From: Lancefieldella parvula DSM 20469 | GTDB taxonomy: Bacteria; Actinomycetota; Coriobacteriia; Coriobacteriales; Atopobiaceae | Length of the DNA: 64,000 nucleotides | Assembly (NCBI RefSeq): GCF_000024225.1 | Contig: NC_013203.1 | Location: 1,457,501-1,521,500 of the forward strand | Direction: 5' to 3' | In this document: positions 42,109 through 49,959 of the stretch, piece by piece | Layout of the letters: each line of letters opens with the position of its first letter | How positions within the stretch are numbered: the stretch's first letter is position 1 | Notes under the pieces: model-generated | What the model was told of the DNA's origin: nothing | The model's database searches: none | What the model saw: the letters and a program-made list of their open reading frames with translations, nothing else | Made by a program: the position numbers and the translations under genes

Positions 42109-42785
42109 ATGACGCAAGCCACGAATTGCGCACCCCCATTGCGGTTATTCGCGGGTATGCCGATATGCTTGATCGCTGGGGAAAAACTGACGAGGCGGTT
42201 CTTGATGAATCTATCGCCGCATTGAAATCCGAAAGCGAGCACATGCATGAGCTCGTTGAACAGCTGCTCTTTCTTGCACGAGGCGATGCCGGCAGAAATA
42301 CCCTTACCACGGCTCACGTAAATTTTGCACGGCTTGCCTATGACGTATGGGAAGAGTCCGAGATGATTGACCCTGACCATCGCTATGTCCTGGACTTTGA
42401 CGCAACGTTTATGAATGAACCGCACTATCAAGTTGTTGGCGATATCGCGCTGCTCAAACAATGCCTGAGAATCATTGTCCACAATGCCGCCCGCTATTCT
42501 CCTTCGAATACATCCATTACATTTGACGTTTCATATGACGAGAAGTACGTCCGTGTATCTATACAAGATAAAGGTGTTGGCATATCCGACGCAGCGGTTT
42601 CACATATTTTTGAGCGGTTTTGGCGCGCCGACAGAGCCCGTGCGGAAAATAACGACGGGTCCGGCCTCGGCCTCTCTATTGCAAAGTGGATCGTTGACAG
42701 TCATGACGGCTCTGTCGACGTGCTCTCGCGCAAAGGTGTAGGCACGCGATTCACCATTGCTATATCTCGCGACGAGCAACCGTAA
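42105..42785 (+). pseudogene. Sensor histidine kinase fragment lacking the N-terminal sensor half
   Basis: 227 residues that begin precisely at the H-box (NDASHELRTPIAVIRG), then HisKA helices and an intact ATPase (HNAARYSPSNT, DKGVGIS, FERFWRADRARA, GSGLGLSIA). Sensor, membrane helices and HAMP are absent. In intact genes the H-box is usually preceded by F-V-(N/A)-D; here the codons for F-V run into the last codons of gluQ, so the fusion point can be placed at about 42100-42105. The G+C content is higher than that of gluQ. No response regulator accompanies it. It is most likely a remnant left at the edge of the acquired segment; it could still be translated from the GTG, coupled to gluQ. Confidence 0.8.
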
Positions 42786-43479
42786 AAAACGAGAAGTAAT
42801 CTGGACGGTGCTTTGACTGCGTAAACTCAAACATCTCGCCTTGGAAATTGAATGTTTGCCCGGTTACCACGGCCAGGTAATCTGCACCGTCAAGATCGAG
42901 ACAGTCTTGATCTTCTCGGGTAACACGCTCAACGGTAACGGTTCGTTTGCTGGTTGCAATCTGCATATTGAGGGTCTTCTCGATATAGTCATAGATTGAA
43001 AACTGAGCTATATCAGGAGTTAAGCCTGGTACAAGACTTGCTCGGAAATAATTGCAGTCAAGAATCGATGCTTTAGAGCCTACAACCCTCACTCGAACAA
43101 CATATAAAAGCTCATCGCCCTCACCAAATCCGGTGTAGCGTGCGAAGTCTTTATCGGCAACAATACGTTCAAACTTGAGAACCCGTGTTTCCGTATCGAG
43201 TTGATTGCGCTTGGATGCCTCTTGAAATGTTTCAATACCTCCCAGCTCAAAAAGAGCTCGCGGGCGCTTTTGGTAAATAACGCGCACCCCTTTGCCATGT
43301 ACGGGCTGCAGTGCCCCTTGCTGCGTTAAAAGTGCAATTGCCTTTCTGAGCGTATTGTGAGAGCAACTGTATTCTTTTATAAGATTCGCCTCAGATGGAA
43401 TATAGGTCTGATAGGGATATTCTCCTCGCTCTATTTTTCCTAAAAGATTCCTATAAATCTCATCATAAATTGCCTTCAT
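42760..43479 (-). CDS. treR: Trehalose operon repressor (GntR family)
   Basis: 239 residues. GntR winged helix (MKAIYDEIYRNLLGKIERGEYPYQTYIPSEANLIKEYS region) followed by a UTRA effector domain ending in HRPDYFSFFTVARRE, a common end of TreR-type proteins. Family members release their operator on binding trehalose-6-phosphate. The ATG at 43479 has GGAG six bases upstream; an ATG four codons earlier has none. Divergent from treB-treC, and it overlaps the kinase fragment tail to tail by 26 bases. Confidence 0.85.
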   Translation of the reverse strand: MKAIYDEIYRNLLGKIERGEYPYQTYIPSEANLIKEYSCSHNTLRKAIALLTQQGALQPVHGKGVRVIYQKRPRALFELGGIETFQEASKRNQLDTETRVLKFERIVADKDFARYTGFGEGDELLYVVRVRVVGSKASILDCNYFRASLVPGLTPDIAQFSIYDYIEKTLNMQIATSKRTVTVERVTREDQDCLDLDGADYLAVVTGQTFNFQGEMFEFTQSKHRPDYFSFFTVARREI

Positions 43480-43649
43480 GCATATCTCCATCGCTGTTTA
43501 GTTGCAATTATTTTATATTTTTTCACCAAAAACAGCATATCACCTACTTATCCAAATCATCTGCATAAGACGTTTATAGGCAAATTTATACCGCTCAGCA
43601 ATACGAAACTGTCGATTTTTCATTTTCCGCCAAAGAAATTGCTCCGATG

Positions 43650-43675
43650 AACTAACTTATTTGCATAAGTTAGTT
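43650..43675 (+). promoter_or_regulatory. Probable TreR operator upstream of treB
   Basis: Perfect inverted repeat with 11-base arms AACTAACTTAT (43650-43660) and complement (43665-43675) and a 4-base centre, ending 20 bases before the treB start. A second, partial copy of the half-site core TGCATAAG lies at about 43570. The position suits repression of treB-treC by a dimeric GntR protein. No T-run follows, so it is not a terminator. Confidence 0.55.
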
Positions 43676-43695
43676 CCACGAGGAAAAGAGGAAAG

Positions 43696-45189
43696 ATGGC
43701 AAAGTTCGACCATGATGCTCGTGAACTCCTCGAGCTCGTTGGCGGCAAAGACAACATTGCTGCGGCTTCACACTGTATGACACGCATGCGATTTGCCTTG
43801 AAAGATCCTTCAAAAGCGGATGTGGCTGCCATTGAAAAGCTTGCATCCGTTAAAGGAAGTTTCACGCAAGCCGGCCAGTTTCAAGTTATTATCGGCAATG
43901 ACGTCGCCGACTTTTACGACACCTTTGTCGGTATTTCTGGCGTAAGTGAGGCTTCAAAACAAGACGTCAAATCAGCCGCCCTTCAAAACACAAACATTTT
44001 GCAGCGAGCCATGGGAGCCATTGCCGAGGTCTTTGCTCCCCTGATTCCCGCAATCATTACCGGCGGCCTTATTCTTGGCTTCCGAAACGTGCTTGGCGAG
44101 ATGCCCTACTTTGGACCTGAAGGCAACCAGACCCTCGCTTCGCTTTCCGTCTTCTGGACGGGCGTATATAACTTCTTGTGGCTTATTGGCGAGGCAGTCT
44201 TCCATGCCGGCATCCCTGTAGGCATTTGCTGGTCAATCACAAAGAAAATGGGCGGGACCCCCATGCTCGGCATTGTGCTTGGCCTCACCCTCGTTTCCGG
44301 CCAGCTCATGAATGCCTATGCTGTTTCAGGAGCAACCGCCGCTGATTGGGCTACCCATACATGGAATTTTGACTTCGCGCAGGTCCGCATGATTGGATAT
44401 CAGGCTCAAGTTATCCCCGCTATTCTCGCTGCGATTACCTTCAACTACCTCGAGCGATTCTTTAAGAAAATCACGCCATCCGTCATTCAGATGATCGTAG
44501 TGCCCTTCTGCTCACTTTTGCTTGCCGTTATGGCTGCTCACTTCGTGCTTGGCCCCATTGGCTGGACCATCGGATCTTGGATCGGAAACATTGTTCTCGC
44601 AGGCATCACAAGTCCGTTTGCATGGCTCTTTGGCCTTATCTTTGGCGCCGTATATGCTCCCCTTGTCATCACTGGCTTGCACCACATGTCCAATGCCGTT
44701 GACATGCAGCTTATTGCAAGTTCCAATAACTATGGCACTCCACTGTGGCCCATGATCGCACTTTCCAATATTGCTCAGGGTTCATCGGTTCTCGCCATGT
44801 CTGTCCTTCAGAAGCATGACGAAAATGCTCAGCAGGTAAACATCCCTTCCATCATCTCTTGCTACCTTGGCGTTACCGAACCCGCTATGTTTGGCGTCAA
44901 CCTCAAATACGGTTTCCCCTTCGTATGCGCTATGATTGGCAGTTCCATTGCAGGAGGTGTCTGTACGGCCTTTGGTGTCAACGCTCTCTCCATTGGCGTT
45001 GGTGGACTCCCCGGAATTCTTTCAATTCGCCCCGAGTTTATCGGCATCTTCGCCGTTTGCATGGCCATCGCTGTAGTGGTTCCATTTGTTCTTACATTCA
45101 CCATCGGCAAACGCCAAGGTATTGATAAAGGTATCGATACCAATGTCGTCACGCTTGATGGCGAGAAAAACAGTGCCCTTTCGGCCTAA
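43696..45189 (+). CDS. treB: PTS trehalose-specific EIIBC component
   Basis: 497 residues. EIIB domain with phosphorylated Cys in AASHCMTRMRFAL (about Cys28), a linker, then an EIIC domain of about ten helices with LHHMSNAVDMQLIASSN. No EIIA is fused, so phosphate must come from an IIA encoded elsewhere, such as a glucose-type IIA. Trehalose specificity rests on the neighbour treC and the regulator. GAGGAAAAGAGGAAAG precedes the ATG. Higher G+C than the genome around it. Confidence 0.92.
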   Translation: MAKFDHDARELLELVGGKDNIAAASHCMTRMRFALKDPSKADVAAIEKLASVKGSFTQAGQFQVIIGNDVADFYDTFVGISGVSEASKQDVKSAALQNTNILQRAMGAIAEVFAPLIPAIITGGLILGFRNVLGEMPYFGPEGNQTLASLSVFWTGVYNFLWLIGEAVFHAGIPVGICWSITKKMGGTPMLGIVLGLTLVSGQLMNAYAVSGATAADWATHTWNFDFAQVRMIGYQAQVIPAILAAITFNYLERFFKKITPSVIQMIVVPFCSLLLAVMAAHFVLGPIGWTIGSWIGNIVLAGITSPFAWLFGLIFGAVYAPLVITGLHHMSNAVDMQLIASSNNYGTPLWPMIALSNIAQGSSVLAMSVLQKHDENAQQVNIPSIISCYLGVTEPAMFGVNLKYGFPFVCAMIGSSIAGGVCTAFGVNALSIGVGGLPGILSIRPEFIGIFAVCMAIAVVVPFVLTFTIGKRQGIDKGIDTNVVTLDGEKNSALSA

Positions 45190-45212
45190 TAAAACCTGTA
45201 AGAGGAGCGGAT

Positions 45213-46910
45213 ATGTCAGGGCAATCTTCACGAGTAACAAGCAATCCCAAGGGCGCTTATACGCGCGCTGAGTTTCTCGGCACCAAGGTTGTGTATCAAA
45301 TCTACGTCCGCTCCTTTAACGATTCAAACGGAGACGGCATCGGAGACCTTCCCGGCATCACGCAACGTCTTGACTACCTGCAAAAACTCGGCGTTGACTA
45401 TCTGTGGCTTACTCCGTTTTTTGTTTCACCCCAACATGACAATGGCTACGACGTTGCAGATTACCGCAACGTCGAGCCTCTCTTTGGCACCATGGCTGAC
45501 TTCAACGAACTTTCAGCCGAAGCAAAAAAGCACGGTATCAAGCTGATGCTCGACATGGTCTTTAACCACACATCAACCGAGCATCCATGGTTTCAGCGGG
45601 CACTTAGCGGCGATCCTCAATACCTTGCCTACTATACCTTTGTCGATGGCAACCCCAACACGCCGCCAACAAACTGGAAGTCCAAGTTTGGCGGAAGCGC
45701 ATGGGAGTGGGTTCCCACACTTCATAAGTGGTATCTCCATCTCTTTGACGCCTCACAGGCGGATCTCAACTGGGACAACCCAAGCGTCCGAGCCGAGCTT
45801 GCCGACATAGTGAGTTTCTGGCACAACAAAGGCGTTGATGGTTTTCGCTTTGACGTTGTTAATCTCATTTCCAAGCCAGATGTCTTTGAGGACGACGCCA
45901 TAGGAGACGGCAGGCGCTTTTACACCGACGGGCCACATGTCCACGAATACCTGCAGGAACTCGTCAAGCGCGGTGGTATCGACGGGCTGATGACCGTCGG
46001 TGAAATGAGCTCCACCTCAATTGAAAACTGCATACGCTATTCCAATCCGGCTGACCATGAGCTTGCCATGACCTTCTCGTTTCATCACCTTAAGGTTGAT
46101 TACCTCAACGGAGACAAGTGGTCGCTCAAAGAGCCGGATATCGGCAAGCTTCGTGAGCTGTTGAAATCGTGGCAAGAACAGATTACGGCAGGTGGAGGCT
46201 GGAATGCGCTGTTTTGGGCCAATCACGATCAGCCTCGTCCGAATTCTCGCTTTGGCGATACCGAGCACTACTGGGAAATGTCCAGCAAACTGCTTGCCGT
46301 CACCGCACATCTTCTGCGCGGAACTCCCTATATTTACCAGGGAGAAGAGCTGGGTATGACCAATGCGGGATTTACCAATATCACACAGTATCGAGACGTG
46401 GAGTCCCTCAATTACTTTAAGATCCTTCAGGATCGGGGCTGCTCCCCCAAAGAAGCGCTCCATATCATCTCCGAGCGCTCCCGCGACAATGGGCGCACAC
46501 CCGTTCAATGGGATGCCTCAAAAACCGCAGGTTTCACTTCCGGTACACCGTGGATTGGCATTCCCGACAACCACACCATCATCAATGCTGCTGCAGAAGT
46601 TGGCGATCCTGACTCGATATTCTCCTTCTATCAAAAGCTCATTGTTCTTCGAAAAACTCATCCCGTTATCAGCGAGGGAGATGTTTGCTTTATCGACTCC
46701 GCTGGCGAGAAGGTCATTGCCTACGAGCGTACCTTGGATAGCTGTTGCGTGCGCGTCTTTGCAAACTTCTCTGACCAAAAGGTTCGCTGTGCGCCGAAAG
46801 CTGAAATCGATGGGTCTGACGTCCTTATTGGTAACTATCCCAACACCGTAACCGATGCAGATGCGCTCATACTTCGTCCTTTTGAGGCACGAGCCTTTAT
46901 CTGGGAATGA
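45213..46910 (+). CDS. treC: Alpha,alpha-phosphotrehalase (trehalose-6-phosphate hydrolase)
   Basis: 565-residue GH13 enzyme that splits trehalose-6-phosphate to glucose and glucose-6-phosphate. Conserved regions: DMVFNHTS, GFRFDVVNLISK with the nucleophile Asp, TVGEMSSTS with the acid/base Glu, and FWANHDQPR with the transition-state Asp. TVGEMSS and SRFGD are typical of phosphotrehalases rather than oligo-1,6-glucosidases. AAGAGGAGCGGAT precedes the ATG, 23 bases after treB. The glucose-6-phosphate feeds pgi. Confidence 0.94.
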   Translation: MSGQSSRVTSNPKGAYTRAEFLGTKVVYQIYVRSFNDSNGDGIGDLPGITQRLDYLQKLGVDYLWLTPFFVSPQHDNGYDVADYRNVEPLFGTMADFNELSAEAKKHGIKLMLDMVFNHTSTEHPWFQRALSGDPQYLAYYTFVDGNPNTPPTNWKSKFGGSAWEWVPTLHKWYLHLFDASQADLNWDNPSVRAELADIVSFWHNKGVDGFRFDVVNLISKPDVFEDDAIGDGRRFYTDGPHVHEYLQELVKRGGIDGLMTVGEMSSTSIENCIRYSNPADHELAMTFSFHHLKVDYLNGDKWSLKEPDIGKLRELLKSWQEQITAGGGWNALFWANHDQPRPNSRFGDTEHYWEMSSKLLAVTAHLLRGTPYIYQGEELGMTNAGFTNITQYRDVESLNYFKILQDRGCSPKEALHIISERSRDNGRTPVQWDASKTAGFTSGTPWIGIPDNHTIINAAAEVGDPDSIFSFYQKLIVLRKTHPVISEGDVCFIDSAGEKVIAYERTLDSCCVRVFANFSDQKVRCAPKAEIDGSDVLIGNYPNTVTDADALILRPFEARAFIWE

Positions 46911-47300
46911 TAGAGTCATACTCGAGTCCTCCCAAAGCTCCTTATCCAAAGTTCTTGTCGACACCTAGAAGTTGCTAGGTTTCTCTTAGCTTGCCATACG
47001 TGCATTTACCAAATTTGCAGCAAGTTTGGTCGACTCAAGACCAACTTGGCGCATTTCTAGCAGCCTCTCTAAACAGTCCCTCGAAAACTATAAAACCTAC
47101 GTACTTCATTTAAGTAGCTCGTTTACATACTTCTATCAGAAGGCTAGACGTGGAGATTCTGTGAATGAGCAAAAACAGCTCTACGTTCTCTTTGCTATAC
47201 ATGTGAACTCCAATCCGACCGCCCTTGACGGTCCAACTTTTCGTCCGCACCCCCTTGTGAGTGGCGCCAGTTCGGGGTATCATTCACAAGCACCCATTTT
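46911..47300. other. Intergenic region between treC and tRNA-Ser
   Basis: No full gene. A weak hairpin ACCTAG...CTAGGT (46963-46968 and 46975-46980) followed by TTCTCTT might end treC transcription. On the minus strand, 46986-47087 is a 33-codon frame ending in a stop that reads like a coding end but has a stop upstream; it could be a remnant. The rest shows nothing recognisable. Confidence 0.45.
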
Positions 47301-47391
47301 GGAGAGCTGACCGAGAGGCCGAAGGTGCTCGCCTGCTAAGCGAGTATGGGCCCCAAGCCCATCTGGGGTTCGAATCCCCAGCTCTCCGCCA
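47301..47391 (+). tRNA. tRNA-Ser (GCT)
   Basis: 91 bases including an encoded CCA. Acceptor GGAGAGC pairs with GCTCTCC; anticodon loop CTGCTAA gives anticodon GCT; the T-loop GGTTCGAATCC and a long class II variable arm are present. Confidence 0.95.
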
Positions 47392-47400
47392 GAATTTTCT

Positions 47401-47430
47401 GCTCGTTGCATCACCGCAACGAGCTTTTTT
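47401..47430 (+). terminator. Terminator after tRNA-Ser
   Basis: Perfect nine-base stem GCTCGTTGC (47401-47409) and GCAACGAGC (47416-47424), 6-base loop, followed by six T. Confidence 0.85.
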
Positions 47431-47504
47431 CTTACCGAGAAGAACTTTTTTCTAAGATTAGTCTTGCATTTTTTACTGGAAAATGGCATTCTATCTACTT
47501 GCAC

Positions 47505-47581
47505 GCGGCGTTACCTCAGCTGGATAGAGGACCTGACTACGAATCAGGGCGTCATAGGTTCGAATCCTATACGCCGCACCA
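47505..47581 (+). tRNA. tRNA-Arg (ACG)
   Basis: 77 bases with encoded CCA. Acceptor GCGGCGT pairs with ACGCCGC. The anticodon stem CTGAC..(loop)..GTCAG-type segment CTGACTACGAATCAG exposes ACG, which is normally deaminated to ICG to read CGU/CGC/CGA. T-arm GGTTCGAATCC is regular. Confidence 0.95.
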
Positions 47582-47592
47582 CTTGAACTTAG

Positions 47593-47616
47593 GAGCTCCT
47601 TCAGGAGCTCTTTTTT
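47593..47616 (+). terminator. Terminator after tRNA-Arg
   Basis: Seven-base stem GAGCTCC (47593-47599) and GGAGCTC (47604-47610) with a 4-base loop, then six T. Confidence 0.85.
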
Positions 47617-47617
47617 A

Positions 47618-47938
47618 TTATCTAACCGGTCTTAAAGCTACTTCTCCAGAAGAATTTGCATACAGATAACTGTACAAAATATGAGCCTCATCAAGCTCAT
47701 CCATTACTTCTGCCATACATGTTTCCGCTGCTATAACATCTAAATACTCTTGCGGATCCAAATCTTTAAGTCCAACTCTTCCTTTAAGTGAAATCCAATT
47801 TCTTAACACTTCAACTTGATCTGGCGCTATTTGAATCTCTGAATAAAACTCCTTATTCCCAAATCCTATTTCTGCTTCTTCTCCCTGAACTAACTGCCGA
47901 ATAACAACTCTTTCTTTTACTCCAACTCTATTCTTCAT
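47618..47938 (-). CDS. Small protein of unknown function behind an SOS-like palindrome
   Basis: 106 residues, not recognised. AGAGGTAGAA precedes the ATG. Soluble and acidic; the C-terminal half (DPQEYLDVIAAETCMAEVMDELDEAHILYSYLYA) is probably helical. No catalytic or DNA-binding motif is visible. It is monocistronic, between tRNA-Arg and serS. About 35 bases upstream of the start codon are a TATACT -10-like element and a 32-base perfect palindrome, so it is likely under tight control by a dimeric regulator, perhaps LexA. Confidence 0.75.
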   Translation of the reverse strand: MKNRVGVKERVVIRQLVQGEEAEIGFGNKEFYSEIQIAPDQVEVLRNWISLKGRVGLKDLDPQEYLDVIAAETCMAEVMDELDEAHILYSYLYANSSGEVALRPVR

Positions 47939-47971
47939 TTCTACCTCTTCCTTTTCTACTTTGTCATCCTC

Positions 47972-48010
47972 AGTATAGTTGATTTATAGAACATATGTTC
48001 TATAAATCAA
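47972..48010 (-). promoter_or_regulatory. 32-bp perfect palindrome (LexA/SOS-box-like) with adjacent -10 element
   Basis: 47979-48010 reads the same on both strands over all 32 bases, centred on CATATG (47992-47997). The core GAACATATGTTC fits the Gram-positive LexA box (GAAC-RNRY-GTTC). On the minus strand TATACT (47977-47972) follows immediately, so the palindrome covers the -35 zone of a promoter for the 106-residue gene, a classical repressor layout. Identity of the regulator is an inference. Confidence 0.65.
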
Positions 48011-48011
48011 T

Positions 48012-48049
48012 AAAAGAAATGGTCTCCACAATTTTTTGAAGACCATTTC
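48012..48049 (-). terminator. Terminator after serS
   Basis: Ten-base inverted repeat GAAATGGTCT (48016-48025) and its complement (48040-48049); leftward it is followed by a TTTCTTTTA-like stretch. It abuts the palindrome and separates serS from the small gene. Confidence 0.7.
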
Positions 48050-48082
48050 AGAAATTGAATCAATTTTGATTAAAAAGAGAAA

Positions 48083-49366
48083 CTATTCTGGACGAATAAC
48101 CTCAATGCCACCCATGTAAGGGCGAAGCACCTCAGGAACAGTAACGGAGCCATCCGCGTTCTGATAATTCTCCATAATTGCTGCCATAGTACGACCAACC
48201 GCCAGGCCCGAGCCATTAAGTGTATGAACTAAGCGGGTGCCCTTAAATTCGGCTGGATCCTTATAGCGAATATTTGCACGACGTGCCTGGAAATCCCAGC
48301 AGTTTGAGCAAGAAGAAATCTCCTTGTATGCGTTATAGCTTGGGAGCCAGACTTCGATGTCATAGCACTTACATGCAGAGAATCCAATGTCGCCAGTGCA
48401 GAGAGTAACCACATGATAAGGAAGACCCAGAAGCTGAAGGATCTTCTCGGCTTCCTGAACCATAGACTCAAGTTGATTCATGGAATCCTCAGGCTTTGCA
48501 AACTTAACCATCTCTACCTTGTCAAACTGGTGAACGCGGATGATACCACGAGTGTCTCGACCAGCTGAACCTGCCTCCTCGCGGAAACATGGAGTGAACG
48601 CGGTATAGAGCAAAGGAAGCTGAGATGCATCCAGAATTTCATCACGGTGAATGTTAGTGAGCTGAACCTCAGCAGTTGGAATGAGGTAAAGGTCAGGCTG
48701 AACGTGATACAAATCTTCCTCAAACTTTGGAAGCTGACCAGTGCCATAGAGTGAATCCTGGTTAGTAATGACTGGTGGCCACCACTCTTTGAAGCCTGCC
48801 TGATTATGCGTATCAATCATGAAGTTAATAAGCGCACGTTCCATACGAGCGCCCATACCACCAAGAAGGTAGAAACGAGTTCCTGCAAGTTTTACACCAC
48901 GATCAAAGTCAATCATGCCCAGTTCAGGACCAAGGTCCCAGTGTGCTTTTGGCTCAAAGTCAAACTGAGTTGGCTCTCCCCACTTGCGAACCTCTGGATT
49001 ATCAGAGTCGTCTTTGCCATAAGGAACAGATGCGTCAGGAATGTTTGGAATAGCTGCAACAAGGGCTGTGAGCTCCTCCTCAACCTCACCGCGACGCTGG
49101 TCAAGCCTAGCAATGTGATCTTTGTTAGCTGCTACCTGCTCCTTAGCTGCCTCAGCCTCTTCCTTCTTGCCCTCACGCATAAGAAGGCCAATCTGCTTAG
49201 AAACAGCATTGCGCTCTGCCTGAAGCGTCTCTACCTCACTAATTACGCTTCTACGTTCCTCATCAAGCTCAAAGAACTTCTCGCGATCCCAATGGGCGTT
49301 TTGCCTAGACTCGCAAGCCTTATCTACGAGGTCAGGATTCTCGCGCACAAATTTGATATCAAGCAT
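48083..49366 (-). CDS. serS: Seryl-tRNA synthetase
   Basis: 427 residues, normal length. N-terminal coiled-coil arm (about 30-110) that binds the long variable arm of tRNA-Ser, then class II motifs: motif 2 with [22 protein letters not shown] and motif 3 [27 protein letters not shown] precedes the ATG. No T-box leader is seen upstream. A tRNA-Ser(GCT) gene lies 700 bases beyond its 3' end. Confidence 0.98.
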   Translation of the reverse strand: MLDIKFVRENPDLVDKACESRQNAHWDREKFFELDEERRSVISEVETLQAERNAVSKQIGLLMREGKKEEAEAAKEQVAANKDHIARLDQRRGEVEEELTALVAAIPNIPDASVPYGKDDSDNPEVRKWGEPTQFDFEPKAHWDLGPELGMIDFDRGVKLAGTRFYLLGGMGARMERALINFMIDTHNQAGFKEWWPPVITNQDSLYGTGQLPKFEEDLYHVQPDLYLIPTAEVQLTNIHRDEILDASQLPLLYTAFTPCFREEAGSAGRDTRGIIRVHQFDKVEMVKFAKPEDSMNQLESMVQEAEKILQLLGLPYHVVTLCTGDIGFSACKCYDIEVWLPSYNAYKEISSCSNCWDFQARRANIRYKDPAEFKGTRLVHTLNGSGLAVGRTMAAIMENYQNADGSVTVPEVLRPYMGGIEVIRPE

Positions 49367-49476
49367 GCAGCTTCTCCTTGAATCAACACTTTTTGGCAGT
49401 GCATTCTTTCTTATAGCCTACCAAGTATATACTTGTATTTAGATTCTTAACCCTTCACATGTTCTGGAGTAGGATT

Positions 49477-49698
49477 ATGGACGCAATTAACTCGTTTATT
49501 AGTTGGCTTTTTGGCGATAAGACTGGTGCATTATTCCTTGTGCTTGGTGGAATTTTGCTCTTTTTAGTTATTTCTTTTGTGCTTGAGCGCAAAACAAAAA
49601 AGATGTATTTCAACCACAAAAAAACTGATGAAGATTGGGATCTCTTTGGAGATGACTCCGAAGAGGGCTGGTCTGACTTTGAGGAAGACAATAAATAA
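49477..49698 (+). CDS. Small single-pass membrane protein, unknown
   Basis: About 73 residues. The ATG at 49477 has GGAG seven bases upstream; an in-frame ATG at 49459 lacks one. An N-terminal amphipathic stretch (FISWLFGDKTGA), one membrane helix (about 18-38), a basic membrane border (ERKTKKMYFNHKK), and an extremely acidic Trp/Asp/Glu-rich tail. It is divergent from serS and ends in a terminator. Not recognised; the tail suggests a protein-binding role but this is a guess. Confidence 0.72.
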   Translation: MDAINSFISWLFGDKTGALFLVLGGILLFLVISFVLERKTKKMYFNHKKTDEDWDLFGDDSEEGWSDFEEDNK

Positions 49699-49703
49699 GC
49701 AAC

Positions 49704-49730
49704 AAAAAAGCCCCGTTAAGGGACTTTTTT
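49704..49730. terminator. Terminator shared by the small membrane protein and tRNA-Leu
   Basis: AAAAAGCCCC-GTTAA-GGGACTTTTTT forms a stem with one C-A mismatch; A-run on one side and T-run on the other allow use in both directions. Confidence 0.7.
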
Positions 49731-49739
49731 AAATGCAAA

Positions 49740-49826
49740 TGGTGCGGGCGAAGGGACTTGAACCCCCATGAACTTGCGTTCATACGGACCTGAACCGTAC
49801 GCGTCTGCCAATTCCGCCACACCCGC
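49740..49826 (-). tRNA. tRNA-Leu (CAG)
   Basis: 87 bases with encoded CCA. Acceptor GCGGGTG pairs with CGCCCGC (one G-T). The anticodon loop TTCAGGT gives CAG; a class II variable arm and GGTTCAAGTCC T-arm are present. Confidence 0.94.
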
Positions 49827-49959
49827 GTGCTAGGGAATAATACTACAACATTTTGTTTTCTTCTAATGGAAAAACAATAGATATATAAGAAAATTCTTTT
49901 CAGCGGTAGAATATAAGAAGTCACGGCCGACAAACACACTTTAAACACAGGAGGTTGCC

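Noticed and set aside
46911-47391. Integration of the trehalose island at tRNA-Ser by an integrase
   Set aside because: No integrase and no repeat of the tRNA 3' end is seen near 42.1 kb.
49367-49458. T-box leader for serS
   Set aside because: The region is under 100 bases and no T-box consensus or specifier stem is visible.
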